Source: Thioalkalicoccus limnaeus (lineage in GTDB: Bacteria > Pseudomonadota > Gammaproteobacteria > Chromatiales > Chromatiaceae). Taken from it: a DNA stretch of 64,000 nucleotides. The stretch is taken from NCBI RefSeq assembly GCF_041197575.1, contig NZ_JBDKXB010000001.1, forward strand, positions 258,928 through 322,927, given 5' to 3'. Every line of letters begins with the position of its first letter. Position 1 is the stretch's first letter. Below are positions 35,983-45,057 of the stretch, in pieces. A model generated the notes under the pieces. The model did no database searches. It was given only the letters and a program-made list of their open reading frames with translations, and was not told the origin of the DNA. Position numbers and translations under genes: made by a program.

Positions 35983-38193
35983 TCATTCGGCCTTGAGTCG
36001 GCGCTGAAAGTGATTCAACAAGCGAGAGCGAAAGTTCTTCTCCTTGTGCTTGGAGCTGGCCGACAGGCGCCGTTCGGCGACCGCGATCAGCGTCTCCTGC
36101 GCGCCCTTGGCACTGTCATCGGCTGGCCGCCGCTGGACATAGGTGCCGTCGGGCTGCATGTCCCAGGCCGAGCGCGGATCCGAGAGCTGGACATCGAGGA
36201 TCAGGCGCAGCTCCTGGCGCAGGGCCGGATGCTCGACCGGTGCGTGGACCTCGACACGGCTCTCGAGGTTGCGGCGCATCATGTCGGCGGAGCCGATGTA
36301 GTACTCCTCGTCGCCGCCGTTGCGGAAATAGAGGATCCGGGCGTGTTCGAGGAAGCGTCCCACGATGCTGACGACGCGGGCCGTCTCGGACAGGCTCGGC
36401 AGCCCCGGGCGAAAACGACAGGTGTCGCGGATGATCAGGTCGACCTTGACCCCGGCGCGGCTGGCTTTGTACAGCGCCCGGGTCAGGTCGACATCCTCGA
36501 GCGCGTTCATTTTCATCTGGATGTGACCGTCACCGTTCTTCTCGTGGTGCTCGATCTCGCGCTGGATCTTCGCAAGGATGCCGCGTTTGAGCGTGTAAGG
36601 GGCGGGGAGGATCTTGCGATAGCTCGGCGGCGGCGAGTAGCCGGTCAGGTAGTTGAACAGCTCGGTCAAATCCTGGCCGATCGCCTCGTCGCTGCCGAGC
36701 ATGCCGAGATCCGTGTAGAGCTTCGCGGTGCCTGGGTGATAATTGCCGGTCCCGATGTGGTAGTAGCGACGCAGTTGCGAATAGTCGCGACGCACGACCA
36801 GGATCAGCTTGCTGTGGGTCTTGAGGCCGAGGACCCCGTAGGTCACATGGACGCCCTCGGCTTCCAGGCGCCGCGCCCACGCGATATTGGCCGCCTCGTC
36901 GAAGCGGGCCTTGATCTCGACGAGCACCGCGACCTGCTTGCCGTTGCGCGCCGCCTTCACGAGCCATTCGAGCATCGAGCCGGAGGTGCGATAGAGCGTC
37001 ATCTTGATGGCCAGGACCTTCGGGTCCTCGGCGGCGGTGCGCAGAAAGCGTTCGACGGTCGTGCTGAAGGACTCGTAAGGGTGCTGCAACAGCAGCGGTC
37101 CGTTTTCGCGGATGATATGGAAGATGTTGCGCTGGTCGTTGGCCAGCAGCGGATGATCGACGGGGCGATGCGGCGAATCGCGCAGTTCGGGGATCTCGAG
37201 GGTGGCCAACTCGAACAGGTCGCGCATGGCCATCAGACCCTCGACCTCGTAGACATCGCGTTCCTCGTTGAGCCCCAGCTCCGCCGCCAGCATGCCGCGA
37301 TGGGTCGGGTTCATGCCCTGTTGCACCTCGAGGCGCACGATCGGTGCGAAGTGCCGTTCACGGAGTTCGGTCTCGATCAGTTCGAGCAGGTCGTTCGCGG
37401 CCTCCTCGGCAGGTTCGACGATGGCGTTGCGCGTGACCCGAAAGCGTTGGCAACTGGCGATCTCCATGCCGGGGAACAGCATGTCGAGATTTGTCGCGAT
37501 CAGATCATCGAGGGTGACGAAGGTGTTGACCTCGTCGACCTGGATCAGGCGCTTGGATACGTCCTTGCTGACCGGGACCTTGATCCTGGCCATATAGGTC
37601 TCCTGGCCGCCCGGGAAACGGAGCGTCACCAGCAGATTGAGGGCCAAGTTCGAGATGAACGGGAAGGGATGCGCCGGGTCCATGGCCAACGGCGTGATCA
37701 TCGGGAAGATGTCGGTGCGGAACTGCTCGCGCAGGCGTGCTCGGGTACCCTCGGGCAGATCGGCGATCTGCACCAAGCGAATGCCGTGAGTTTCCAGCAG
37801 CGCCATGACCTCATCGAAGATCCGCCTTTGTTCCGCCTGCATCGCGCGGATCACGGTGTGGCATTCCTGAACCTGTTGCTGTGGGGTGCGCCCGTCGACG
37901 GTCGTGCTGTGAATCCCGGCGGCGATCTGCTGCTTCAGACCGCCGATCCGTTTCATGAAGAACTCGTCGAGATTGTTGCTGACGATCGCAATGAACTTGA
38001 CCCGTTCGAGCAAGGGTGTGCGCGGGTCCGCGGCCTCGTTCAGGACTCGCTGGTTGAACTGTAGCCAGGTCAGTTCCCGGTTCAGGTAAAGCGCCGGATC
38101 GTCGGGGTCGGTCGCGCCTTGTGCCGGCACCGGGCTGGACAGGATCGCTTTGGTCGGATCGACCTGACTGACAGGGTCTTGGGTCTCGGTCAT
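35983..38193 (-). CDS. ppk1: Polyphosphate kinase 1
   Basis: The 736-residue protein shows all PPK1 regions: LYLNRELTWLQFNQRVLNEA, RVKFIAIVSNNLDEFFMKR, IKMTLYRTSG, VEIKARFDEAANIAWARRLE, the catalytic-His block LKTHSKLILVVRRD, and YIGSADMMRRNLESRVEV. It makes polyphosphate from ATP reversibly. ATG at 38193 has AAGGA eight bases upstream; E. coli PPK is 688 residues, so the N-terminus is a little longer here. It is monocistronic, 140 bases after yceH. A CHAD-domain protein, of a class that binds polyphosphate, lies about 10 kb away. Confidence 0.97.
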   Translation of the reverse strand: MTETQDPVSQVDPTKAILSSPVPAQGATDPDDPALYLNRELTWLQFNQRVLNEAADPRTPLLERVKFIAIVSNNLDEFFMKRIGGLKQQIAAGIHSTTVDGRTPQQQVQECHTVIRAMQAEQRRIFDEVMALLETHGIRLVQIADLPEGTRARLREQFRTDIFPMITPLAMDPAHPFPFISNLALNLLVTLRFPGGQETYMARIKVPVSKDVSKRLIQVDEVNTFVTLDDLIATNLDMLFPGMEIASCQRFRVTRNAIVEPAEEAANDLLELIETELRERHFAPIVRLEVQQGMNPTHRGMLAAELGLNEERDVYEVEGLMAMRDLFELATLEIPELRDSPHRPVDHPLLANDQRNIFHIIRENGPLLLQHPYESFSTTVERFLRTAAEDPKVLAIKMTLYRTSGSMLEWLVKAARNGKQVAVLVEIKARFDEAANIAWARRLEAEGVHVTYGVLGLKTHSKLILVVRRDYSQLRRYYHIGTGNYHPGTAKLYTDLGMLGSDEAIGQDLTELFNYLTGYSPPPSYRKILPAPYTLKRGILAKIQREIEHHEKNGDGHIQMKMNALEDVDLTRALYKASRAGVKVDLIIRDTCRFRPGLPSLSETARVVSIVGRFLEHARILYFRNGGDEEYYIGSADMMRRNLESRVEVHAPVEHPALRQELRLILDVQLSDPRSAWDMQPDGTYVQRRPADDSAKGAQETLIAVAERRLSASSKHKEKNFRSRLLNHFQRRLKAE

Positions 38194-38783
38194 CGAGGGG
38201 TTCCTTGGCGTAGGTCGCGGGTCCAGCTGCAAAGGAGCCGTATTCTACCAATGCGACGACACCGCGTCTGTGACGTCGATGTGATCGGACCGGCCCGGTG
38301 CCTTTGGCTACCGCAGCGGCGAAGAGCGGGACGAAGCTGGCGGCGTATTCGCGTTAGGCGCTGAAGGACGGCATGGCCGCCCATTTGCCCGTTCCCGACG
38401 AACATCGGTCGGCCGGTTCAGCGCGACGAGGGCATCGGTTTGTCGTGGTTTCCGATGTCCAGGTCGGCGTCCAGGCGATCGGCCGAGGATCCGCCGCGCA
38501 ACCAGTCAGGCATGAAGGCCGCCGCGTTCGGGGAGGGCGCCAGTTCGATCTCCAGGTTGGACCGGCGTCTGTCCGAGGTCCTGGGTGGACGGCCGTGGTC
38601 GCGAGGTTCCCAAGGCCCCGAAGGAAGATCATGACCGAACCCTGTTTGCCTCGCATCGTCATCCCCGTCGTTCGTGCGTCATAGCGAAATTGTCGGACAT
38701 CTCGCCGACGAAGGCACGAGGCACTAGACGACGGTGCCAGTTCTTCCGCTAGCCGGATCCCGGCCGAATCCAGCCCTCCGGCC
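38194..38783. other. Intergenic region without a supported gene
   Basis: No frame here has both a start and family resemblance. On the minus strand a frame open from about 38665 to 38430 reads NLEIELAPSPNAAAFMPDWL and ends KPMPSSR; it has no upstream start codon and may be a remnant or chance. TAGAAT in a TTGGTAGAATAC context about 70 bases before ppk1 could be its -10 box. Confidence 0.3.
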
Positions 38784-39245
38784 TCAACGATGGTGTTGTT
38801 GCCGGAGCCAGTCGTCGACCTCCCGTTCGGCCTCGGCCCAGTCCTGCGCCTCGTAACCCGGTGCGAACTGGCGCTTTTCGGCCTTGAAGTAAGCGGCCAT
38901 GCGCACCATGTGCTCGCGTTCCTCGGCGGACAGGGGGGTGGCCGCCAGGCTCGCGTTCCGACGGCCGGCGGTCTTGGTCTTGGAGCGAGTCGGTTCGATC
39001 GCGGGGGGCGCCTTGCGGCGTGCGGTGGAACGAGGGGCGGCCGCCTCGGTTGCGGCTTGCGTCGGCGCCTTGTCCTTGGCGGCGGTCGTTGCTGGCGCTT
39101 TCTTGCTGGTCGTGCTCCGGGCGGGCGTGGTGCTCCTGACGTTCGTGGTGGGCTTGGCCGGTTTCGGTTCGGGGCCGGCTTCCTGACCCTTGGCCTGCTT
39201 CGCCCGGGTCTTGCCGGCTGAGTTCAGCTTCTTGTCATTCGCCAT
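38784..39245 (-). CDS. DUF2934-domain protein with Lys/Ala/Thr-rich N-terminus
   Basis: The 153-residue product has a long low-complexity N-terminal half rich in Ala, Thr, Lys and Pro, like histone H1 tails. A C-terminal DUF2934-like segment follows (EREHMVRMAAYFKAEKRQFA, then QDWAEAEREVDDWL). The domain's role is unknown; the basic tail suggests contact with nucleic acid, which is inference. Start at 39245 with AGGGGA eight bases upstream. Confidence 0.75.
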   Translation of the reverse strand: MANDKKLNSAGKTRAKQAKGQEAGPEPKPAKPTTNVRSTTPARSTTSKKAPATTAAKDKAPTQAATEAAAPRSTARRKAPPAIEPTRSKTKTAGRRNASLAATPLSAEEREHMVRMAAYFKAEKRQFAPGYEAQDWAEAEREVDDWLRQQHHR

Positions 39246-39521
39246 GTAGAATCCCCTACCTGAAGAGATCGGTGAGGCATTCTGAATCAACTCCGCGACC
39301 GAAGACAAACCAAAATTGCAGCGAGCCCAATCTATCCGGGCTAGAATGACGGCTCGCCTTCTTGGATCGAATCGCCGTGGCGCGGCGACCTGCCGGCGAT
39401 CCGGCCAGCACAGCAATATCGAGGGACAGGGTGCCTGCCTCGTTGAAGGTCTAGCCCCCCGCAGGGCACCAGGATGGCTCGCCGGCGCCCAGTGGCAACC
39501 AAGAGAGCCGGGGTCCGATCC

Positions 39522-40718
39522 ATGATTCCGCAACACGCGCTCGTGCTCAATCTCCATCAACCGCCGGGCAATCTGGAGTCCTTGCTGGAACATCGGGAAT
39601 GGGAGGCGAAGGAGATCCTGTTCGCGATGGACCGGATCCCACGAAGTCTTTGGGGCTACGAGGATCTTGCCCGGGTGCATCTATCGCTGTCCGGCACCCT
39701 GCTCGAGACCTTGACCGACCCCGCCTTCCAGGACCGCGTGTACGGCATCGTCGATTGTGGCTCGCTGCTCTGGCATTTCCAGAACCAGGAGTTGTTCGAG
39801 ATCCTCGGCACCGGCTATTACCATCCTGTCCTGCCGCTGATCCCGCCCGAGGATCGACGCGAGCACTTGGAACGTTGGCTCGCGCTGGCCCGACACCTCT
39901 TCTGGCGCCCGCAGTTCGAGGGTTTCTGGCCGCCAGAGATGGGCTTCTCGATGGAGTTGATCCCTCTGCTGCGGGCCGCCGGTTACCGCTATGTGCTGGT
40001 CGATAGCGAGCACGTCGAGCCGCTGACGCGAATGAGCTGGCCGGCCTTACGCTATCGCCCGCACATCGCCCGCTACGGTCAGGACGAGATCGTCGTGATC
40101 GTCCGTGATCGCGATCTGTCGAATGCGCAGGAATCCGGCATGGACGTCGATTGGTTCCTGGCCGAGGTGGCAGCGCGGACTCGCTGGTGCGATTTCGTGC
40201 CGTTGGTGACCACCTGTACCGATGGCGAGAATGGCGGCTGGTTTCGCAATGTCACCGAAGGTGCGAACTTCTGGACGGCCTTTTATCGGCCCTTGCTGGA
40301 TCGGGTTCGCGCCGGTCAGGCGCCGATCAGGCCGGTCTTCATCGGCGATTACCTGGACCATCATGGTCCCTATGGCGAGGTTCGCGTCCATACTGGGGCC
40401 TGGAACACGGGCTGGCACGATGGTCGGGATTTCACCCAATGGACCGGGTCGCTGGCCCAGCGGGACGCCTTGGCCGCGGTGGCCGAGTTGAGCACGGCGA
40501 TTCATGCCGCGCGCGCCGCCGAGGCGATGGTCAAGGACGGGCCGCTGGTCGTGCCTGAACTCGAGGAAGCCCTGCGTCACCTGTTGCAGGCGGAAACCAG
40601 TTGTCACTTCTATTGGGGCGAGGCCTGGGTGCCGCGCGCCGCGGGTGGGTTGGAGGCCGCTTGGGAGTCCTTGGCCCGCGCGGGATATGCCGGACCCTCG
40701 TCACGGAACGGATCTTGA
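39522..40718 (+). CDS. Glycoside hydrolase family 57 protein
   Basis: The 398-residue protein shows GH57 motifs: VLNLHQPPG near the start, WHFQNQELFEILG, FWPPEMGFSMELIPLL with the expected nucleophile Glu, and TCTDGENGGW. GH57 enzymes act on alpha-glucans (amylase, 4-alpha-glucanotransferase or branching activity). ATG at 39522 starts MIPQHALVLN; an in-frame 39474 start adds a basic tail. A second, diverged GH57 gene follows 96 bases later, and the pair may serve glycogen turnover. Confidence 0.87.
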   Translation: MIPQHALVLNLHQPPGNLESLLEHREWEAKEILFAMDRIPRSLWGYEDLARVHLSLSGTLLETLTDPAFQDRVYGIVDCGSLLWHFQNQELFEILGTGYYHPVLPLIPPEDRREHLERWLALARHLFWRPQFEGFWPPEMGFSMELIPLLRAAGYRYVLVDSEHVEPLTRMSWPALRYRPHIARYGQDEIVVIVRDRDLSNAQESGMDVDWFLAEVAARTRWCDFVPLVTTCTDGENGGWFRNVTEGANFWTAFYRPLLDRVRAGQAPIRPVFIGDYLDHHGPYGEVRVHTGAWNTGWHDGRDFTQWTGSLAQRDALAAVAELSTAIHAARAAEAMVKDGPLVVPELEEALRHLLQAETSCHFYWGEAWVPRAAGGLEAAWESLARAGYAGPSSRNGS

Positions 40719-40814
40719 CCCAGGGGGGATGCGTTCGAGATCCCGCGTCGGCCCGCTGGCACCGATCCGCAATGACATCAGCATGACACCTTCGTCAGTA
40801 AGGAGAAGACCTGC

Positions 40815-42281
40815 ATGAACCCGTTACCGGAATATGTCGATAACGTCCCGAATGTCTCGGGCGCCGAGGCCGAGGTGGCCCGCGCGGTGGCCATTGGTCG
40901 CGACAAGACCCTGTTCGCCGATGGCGGTCGCGTCGATTTCGCGGCTATTCGCGCGGCCACGGCGATCGCGCTGCACATGCATCAACCGCTGATTCCCGCG
41001 GGTGGTGAAACCTTGCGCACGGCGGGACTGATCAGCAACCTCCAATACATGATGGAGAACCAGGGTATCGGCGACAACCACAATGCGCCGGTCTTCCATT
41101 GGTGTTACAAACGGCTCGGCGAGATCATCCCGCAGTTGGTCGGGGAGGGCCACGCGCCGCGGGTCATGCTCGAATACTCGGGGACCTTGTTGCACGGCCT
41201 GCGCAGGATGGGGCTCGATGATGTGATCGACGCGCTGAAGACTATTACCTGCAACCCGGATTATCGGTCGACGACCGAATGGCTCGGCATGCCTTGGGGT
41301 CATCCGGTTGCCCCGTCGACCCCGGTGCAGGACTATCGCCTTCACGTCCGTGCCTGGCAGCAGCATTTCGCCGCGATCTTCGGCTGGGAGGCCTTGGAGC
41401 GGGTGCGGGGGTTCTCGCCGTCCGAGATGGCGTTGCCGAACCACCCCGATGTGGCCTACGAGTTCGTCCGGACCCTGGTCGATTGCGGCTACCAGTGGGT
41501 GCTGGTCCAAGAGCATTCGGTGCAGCAGGTCGACGAGGGTTGGCATCCGCAGCGACCGCATCTGCCGCATCGGTTGGTCTGCACGAGTTCGAAGGGCGAG
41601 ACGGCCAGCATCATCGCGATCATCAAGACCCAGGGCTCGGACACCAAGCTCGTTGCCCAGATGCAGCCCTGGTACGAGGCCCAAAGCTTGCAGCGTTGGG
41701 AGCTGGCCGGTCGTTCCGTGCCGCCGTTGGTGACGCAGATCGCCGATGGCGAGAATGGCGGCGTGATGATGAACGAGTTTCCGCCCAAGTACCAAGAGGT
41801 GGTCCGCGCTGCCAGCGGGTCCGACGTGCCCTTGATGAACGTCAGCGAATACCTGGAACACCTGTTCGCGATGGGTATCAAGGTCGGCGACTTCACGCCG
41901 GTCCAGCCTCTGTTCCACGACAAGATCTGGGAGCGCATGAAGCCCGGGGACGGCCCCGCGCGTCTGGCCGAGGTGATCGCCGATCTGAAGGAGTCCGACC
42001 ACCGGTTTCACATGGACGGCGGCAGTTGGACCAACGATCTGTCCTGGGTTCGGGGCTACGACAACGTGTTGGGTCCGATGGAGCGGGCCAGTTCGCTGTT
42101 CAACGAGCGGATCTTGAAGCCCGGGATCGCTCCGGATGACCCGCGTTTTCGCAATGCCCTGTTCCACTTGATGACGTCGCAGACGAGCTGCTACCGGTAT
42201 TGGGGACAGGGTCAATGGACCGACTACGGCCGCGAGATCTGTCGGCGTGTCGAGGAGATCATCGAGCACGACCTCGCGTGA
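40815..42281 (+). CDS. Glycoside hydrolase family 57 protein (second copy)
   Basis: This 488-residue protein also has GH57 signals: AIALHMHQPLIP, HWCYKRLGEIIPQLV, EYSGTLLHGLRRMG, FSPSEMALPNHPDVAYEFV and QIADGENGGVMMNEFPPKY. It differs greatly from its neighbour, so it is not a recent duplication. An N-terminal stretch of about 50 residues precedes the catalytic domain. AAGGAG precedes the ATG at 40815 by nine bases. An alpha-glucan substrate is probable; the reaction type is not resolved. Confidence 0.87.
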   Translation: MNPLPEYVDNVPNVSGAEAEVARAVAIGRDKTLFADGGRVDFAAIRAATAIALHMHQPLIPAGGETLRTAGLISNLQYMMENQGIGDNHNAPVFHWCYKRLGEIIPQLVGEGHAPRVMLEYSGTLLHGLRRMGLDDVIDALKTITCNPDYRSTTEWLGMPWGHPVAPSTPVQDYRLHVRAWQQHFAAIFGWEALERVRGFSPSEMALPNHPDVAYEFVRTLVDCGYQWVLVQEHSVQQVDEGWHPQRPHLPHRLVCTSSKGETASIIAIIKTQGSDTKLVAQMQPWYEAQSLQRWELAGRSVPPLVTQIADGENGGVMMNEFPPKYQEVVRAASGSDVPLMNVSEYLEHLFAMGIKVGDFTPVQPLFHDKIWERMKPGDGPARLAEVIADLKESDHRFHMDGGSWTNDLSWVRGYDNVLGPMERASSLFNERILKPGIAPDDPRFRNALFHLMTSQTSCYRYWGQGQWTDYGREICRRVEEIIEHDLA

Positions 42282-42448
42282 CTGGCCCCGTTGGGGCGGG
42301 GTGGTCGCACCTCGGCGCCGCCTGCGCCATGACCGACCGATACCCTCGGCGCGGGCCGACGTTTCGATCGAAGGTCCCGCGGGCCCCTGTCCTCGCGGGA
42401 CCGGGGCCACGACCGCTCGTCGCGTCGCCGCGGTCGGGATCGGGCCGG

Positions 42449-43099
42449 TCAGCTCGCCAGTTGCCGGTGCAGACCTTCGTCCCAATCCGCGGTCAGCGAA
42501 CGGAAGATCCAGTTGCGCCGTTCCTTGAGGCGCTGATAGGCGGCCTTCAGGTCGAGGATCATGGTGATCCGCCGGCTGGCGCAGCGCAGTTCGCCGTCGT
42601 CATGGGTCGCGACCGGGTGAAACCCCATGACGCGGGTATGGAATCCATAGGGACTATGTGGGTCGTTCTCGAACACATCGGTGATGTAGTGCGTGAAGCC
42701 GCGCTCGAGTGTCTCGCGGGTCGCGGCCCGCATCAGGGCGACGGCCAGTAGCAGATTGCGCCGGCAGGACGGGATGATGGCGAAACGACCGATCTCGGCG
42801 ATCCGGGTCGTCGCCAGGAAGCGGTCGACATCGACCCTGGGATCGAGCAGCGTGACCCGGTAGTCGCGGTATTGGCCCAACGGTGGCTCGTAATAGACGC
42901 GCAGCACCCCCGCCGGGCGCCGGCCGCGGAAGGCGACGAACCAGGAGATCGCCGGACTGGTCAGGTCGCTCGCTGGCAGTTGGGTCTCGGCGTGATCGAC
43001 CCACCCCTTCTCGTCCTGATAGGTCGAGCGCAACACCTCGAGGGCCTGCGCCCGTGTGACGGCGTCGCTGACCCGGATAACAGTGGTCTTCGTCAACAT
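42449..43099 (-). CDS. GNAT-fold acyltransferase, FeeM/N-acyl amino acid synthase-like
   Basis: The 216-residue protein has the layout of FeeM-like and PEP-CTERM-associated acyltransferases: AVTRAQALEVLRSTYQDEKG, WFVAFRGRRPAGVLRVYY, AEIGRFAIIPSCRRN and a downstream YGFHTRVMGFHPV. Relatives join a fatty acyl group to an amino acid amine. AGGAGG lies seven bases before ATG 43099. The gene begins inside the last codons of the PlsC-like gene, so translation is coupled. The pair resembles the two steps of aminolipid synthesis (N-acylation then O-acylation), as in OlsB-OlsA, but the amino acid is unknown. Confidence 0.68.
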   Translation of the reverse strand: MLTKTTVIRVSDAVTRAQALEVLRSTYQDEKGWVDHAETQLPASDLTSPAISWFVAFRGRRPAGVLRVYYEPPLGQYRDYRVTLLDPRVDVDRFLATTRIAEIGRFAIIPSCRRNLLLAVALMRAATRETLERGFTHYITDVFENDPHSPYGFHTRVMGFHPVATHDDGELRCASRRITMILDLKAAYQRLKERRNWIFRSLTADWDEGLHRQLAS

Positions 43100-43932
43100 G
43101 CGAGTCCTCCTCGGACGCCTTTGTCCGGATCGTGAACTGGTTCGGTTGGGGATGACTCTTGCGCCAGCCAGGGCTTGTCGCACAGGGCGGAGAGGGCGAT
43201 CATGGCTTCACGGTGCCAGTCCCGCACCTGTCGCGGCGACACCAGGGCGCCTGCCACCGTTGGATGCAGCGGCTCGCCGACGAGAATATACAAGGGTGCG
43301 TTGGAGTCGATCAGCCCGTTCGCTGACTGCCCAGCGCCGAACCGGAGGCCGACCGGTAGCAGCGGCACCTCGAGTTCCAGGGACAGGCGCGCCGCGCCGT
43401 ATCGCCCGCGCAGCAGGCGCAGCGCGCTGCGGTTGACGGTCCCCTCCGGGTAAAGGCCGACCGATCCGCCCTGCAGCAGCGTGTCACGGGCCACATCCAA
43501 TGGGGACCGGGCGGTCTGGTAGCGCTGTTTGAAGCGGTTGAGCCAGCGCGGACGGGCCGGCTTGCGGGTCACCGTGATGGCGCCGCTGTGGTCGTACAGG
43601 TAGCCGACCCCTGGATACAGGCGATAATTCCAATCAGCGAGAAAACGGATCGGCTTGCCCGAGCGCACGAGCAGGAACAAGGCGGGCAGATACAGGGCCT
43701 CGCGCCGGGAACTATGGTTGGCGATCAAGATGAAGGGGTCGTGAGACGGCAGCAGGCGCTCCCAGCCGTCGACGGTGACCACCTGCGTCAAGGCCAGCCG
43801 TGCGAATACGCGGATCAGTTGACGATCGGTCCAACTGACGTCGCGCGCGAGCGGCCAGCGCCATAGGGCGCCTGGTGCGAACGGGGGCGGGCCGGCAGGG
43901 CTCGAAGGGGGATGGGTTTGTCGCGGTGGCAT
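43093..43932 (-). CDS. PlsC-type lysophospholipid acyltransferase
   Basis: The 279-residue protein has acyltransferase block I as ANHSSRREALYLPA (the usual NH-x4-D appears as NH-x4-E), then FLADWNYRLYPGVGYLYDHS and block III LYPEGTVNRSALRLL. It should transfer an acyl chain to a hydroxyl group on a lipid at the membrane. The change from Asp to Glu after NHSSRR is notable. ATG at 43932 is a cautious choice; TTG at 44055 would add 41 residues. It overlaps the acyl-amino-acid-synthase-like gene, with which it probably forms a lipid pathway. Confidence 0.75.
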   Translation of the reverse strand: MPPRQTHPPSSPAGPPPFAPGALWRWPLARDVSWTDRQLIRVFARLALTQVVTVDGWERLLPSHDPFILIANHSSRREALYLPALFLLVRSGKPIRFLADWNYRLYPGVGYLYDHSGAITVTRKPARPRWLNRFKQRYQTARSPLDVARDTLLQGGSVGLYPEGTVNRSALRLLRGRYGAARLSLELEVPLLPVGLRFGAGQSANGLIDSNAPLYILVGEPLHPTVAGALVSPRQVRDWHREAMIALSALCDKPWLAQESSPTEPVHDPDKGVRGGLAC

Positions 43933-44301
43933 CGGAATGTGCCCATGACGATCATCGGCCCGGTCAGAGGGGTTCGGCACGAGACCGACGACCTCGACGC
44001 GCTTCGTCACGGCTGCGAACGGGGATCGCCGGTCCCGCCAATAGTCGCACGTCAATGTTGCCAGTCAGGGACGAGACTGTTGCTGTTTGACGACCTGGCG
44101 CCAGTCCGGGTGGACGATCGTCGCGCGCTCGGCGCGGTGCGGGATCGACCCTGCGGACGGCCTCGTGTCCTGGGAGTCTGACCGGTTCGTACCTGTCCCG
44201 CAACCCTGCTTTGGTGCCTTCGGTCCGCCGCCCATCGATGGCAGCAACGCGCGTCGGCGGGGGCATCCTTCATCAGCCATAGAAGCCAAGCCGGAAGACC
44301 T

Positions 44302-45018
44302 ATGCCTGTTCGTCGTCGTCGGCGCCCGCGCCGGATTCTGAAGGGCCTGCTGATCGCGCCGCTCGTCCTGGCGCTGGTGTCGATTGCGCTGGTATTGGCC
44401 TTGCGCTGGATCGACCCACCGAGTTCCTCGGTGATGATCCAGCATCAGATCGCGGGATGGTGGCAAGGCCAGCCACCGCCGCTCGTGCATCATGAATGGG
44501 TCCCCTGGGAACGCATCCCGCCGGTCGTCGCCTTGGCCGTGATCGCGGCCGAAGATCAGCGTTTTCCCGATCACAAGGGTTTCGATCTGATCGAGATGCG
44601 CAAGGCCTGGGCGGCCCATCAGGCCGGTGGCCGCCTGCGCGGCGCCTCGACCCTGTCCCAGCAGGTGGCGAAGAACCTGTTCCTGTGGCATGGTCGAAGC
44701 TGGCTGCGCAAGGGCCTGGAGGCTTGGTTCACCGCGCTGATCGAATATCTGTGGCCGAAGACCCGGATCCTCGAGATCTACCTGAACATCGCCGAGTTCG
44801 GTCCCGATACCTATGGTGTCGGCGCCGCCAGTTGGCGCTATTTCCAACGCCCGGTCGAGGCGCTCGGTCCGGCGGAGGCCGCGCAGTTGGCCGCAGTGCT
44901 GCCCAATCCGCAAGGGTACCGGGTTCAGGATCCATCGCCTGCGGTCAAACGGCGCGCGACCTGGATCCGTACCCAGATGGATCGTCTTGGAGGGGTGCGG
45001 TATCTGGAGAGGCTTTGA
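44302..45018 (+). CDS. mtgA: Monofunctional biosynthetic peptidoglycan transglycosylase
   Basis: The 238-residue protein has one N-terminal membrane helix (about residues 14-35) and a GT51 domain with AAEDQRFPDHKGFD (catalytic Glu), GASTLSQQVAKNLFLW and EIYLNIAEFGPDTYGV. It polymerises lipid II into glycan strands and lacks a transpeptidase domain, as in MtgA. GGAAG precedes the ATG at 44302. It is convergent with comF. Confidence 0.95.
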   Translation: MPVRRRRRPRRILKGLLIAPLVLALVSIALVLALRWIDPPSSSVMIQHQIAGWWQGQPPPLVHHEWVPWERIPPVVALAVIAAEDQRFPDHKGFDLIEMRKAWAAHQAGGRLRGASTLSQQVAKNLFLWHGRSWLRKGLEAWFTALIEYLWPKTRILEIYLNIAEFGPDTYGVGAASWRYFQRPVEALGPAEAAQLAAVLPNPQGYRVQDPSPAVKRRATWIRTQMDRLGGVRYLERL

Positions 45019-45057
45019 GGTTCCCGAGCTGGCTCGGTAATGAAGATCGGCGGCCGG

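Noticed and set aside
36010..38064. 684-codon open frame opposite ppk1
   Set aside because: It is the antisense shadow of a GC-rich conserved gene; the opposite strand matches polyphosphate kinase throughout.
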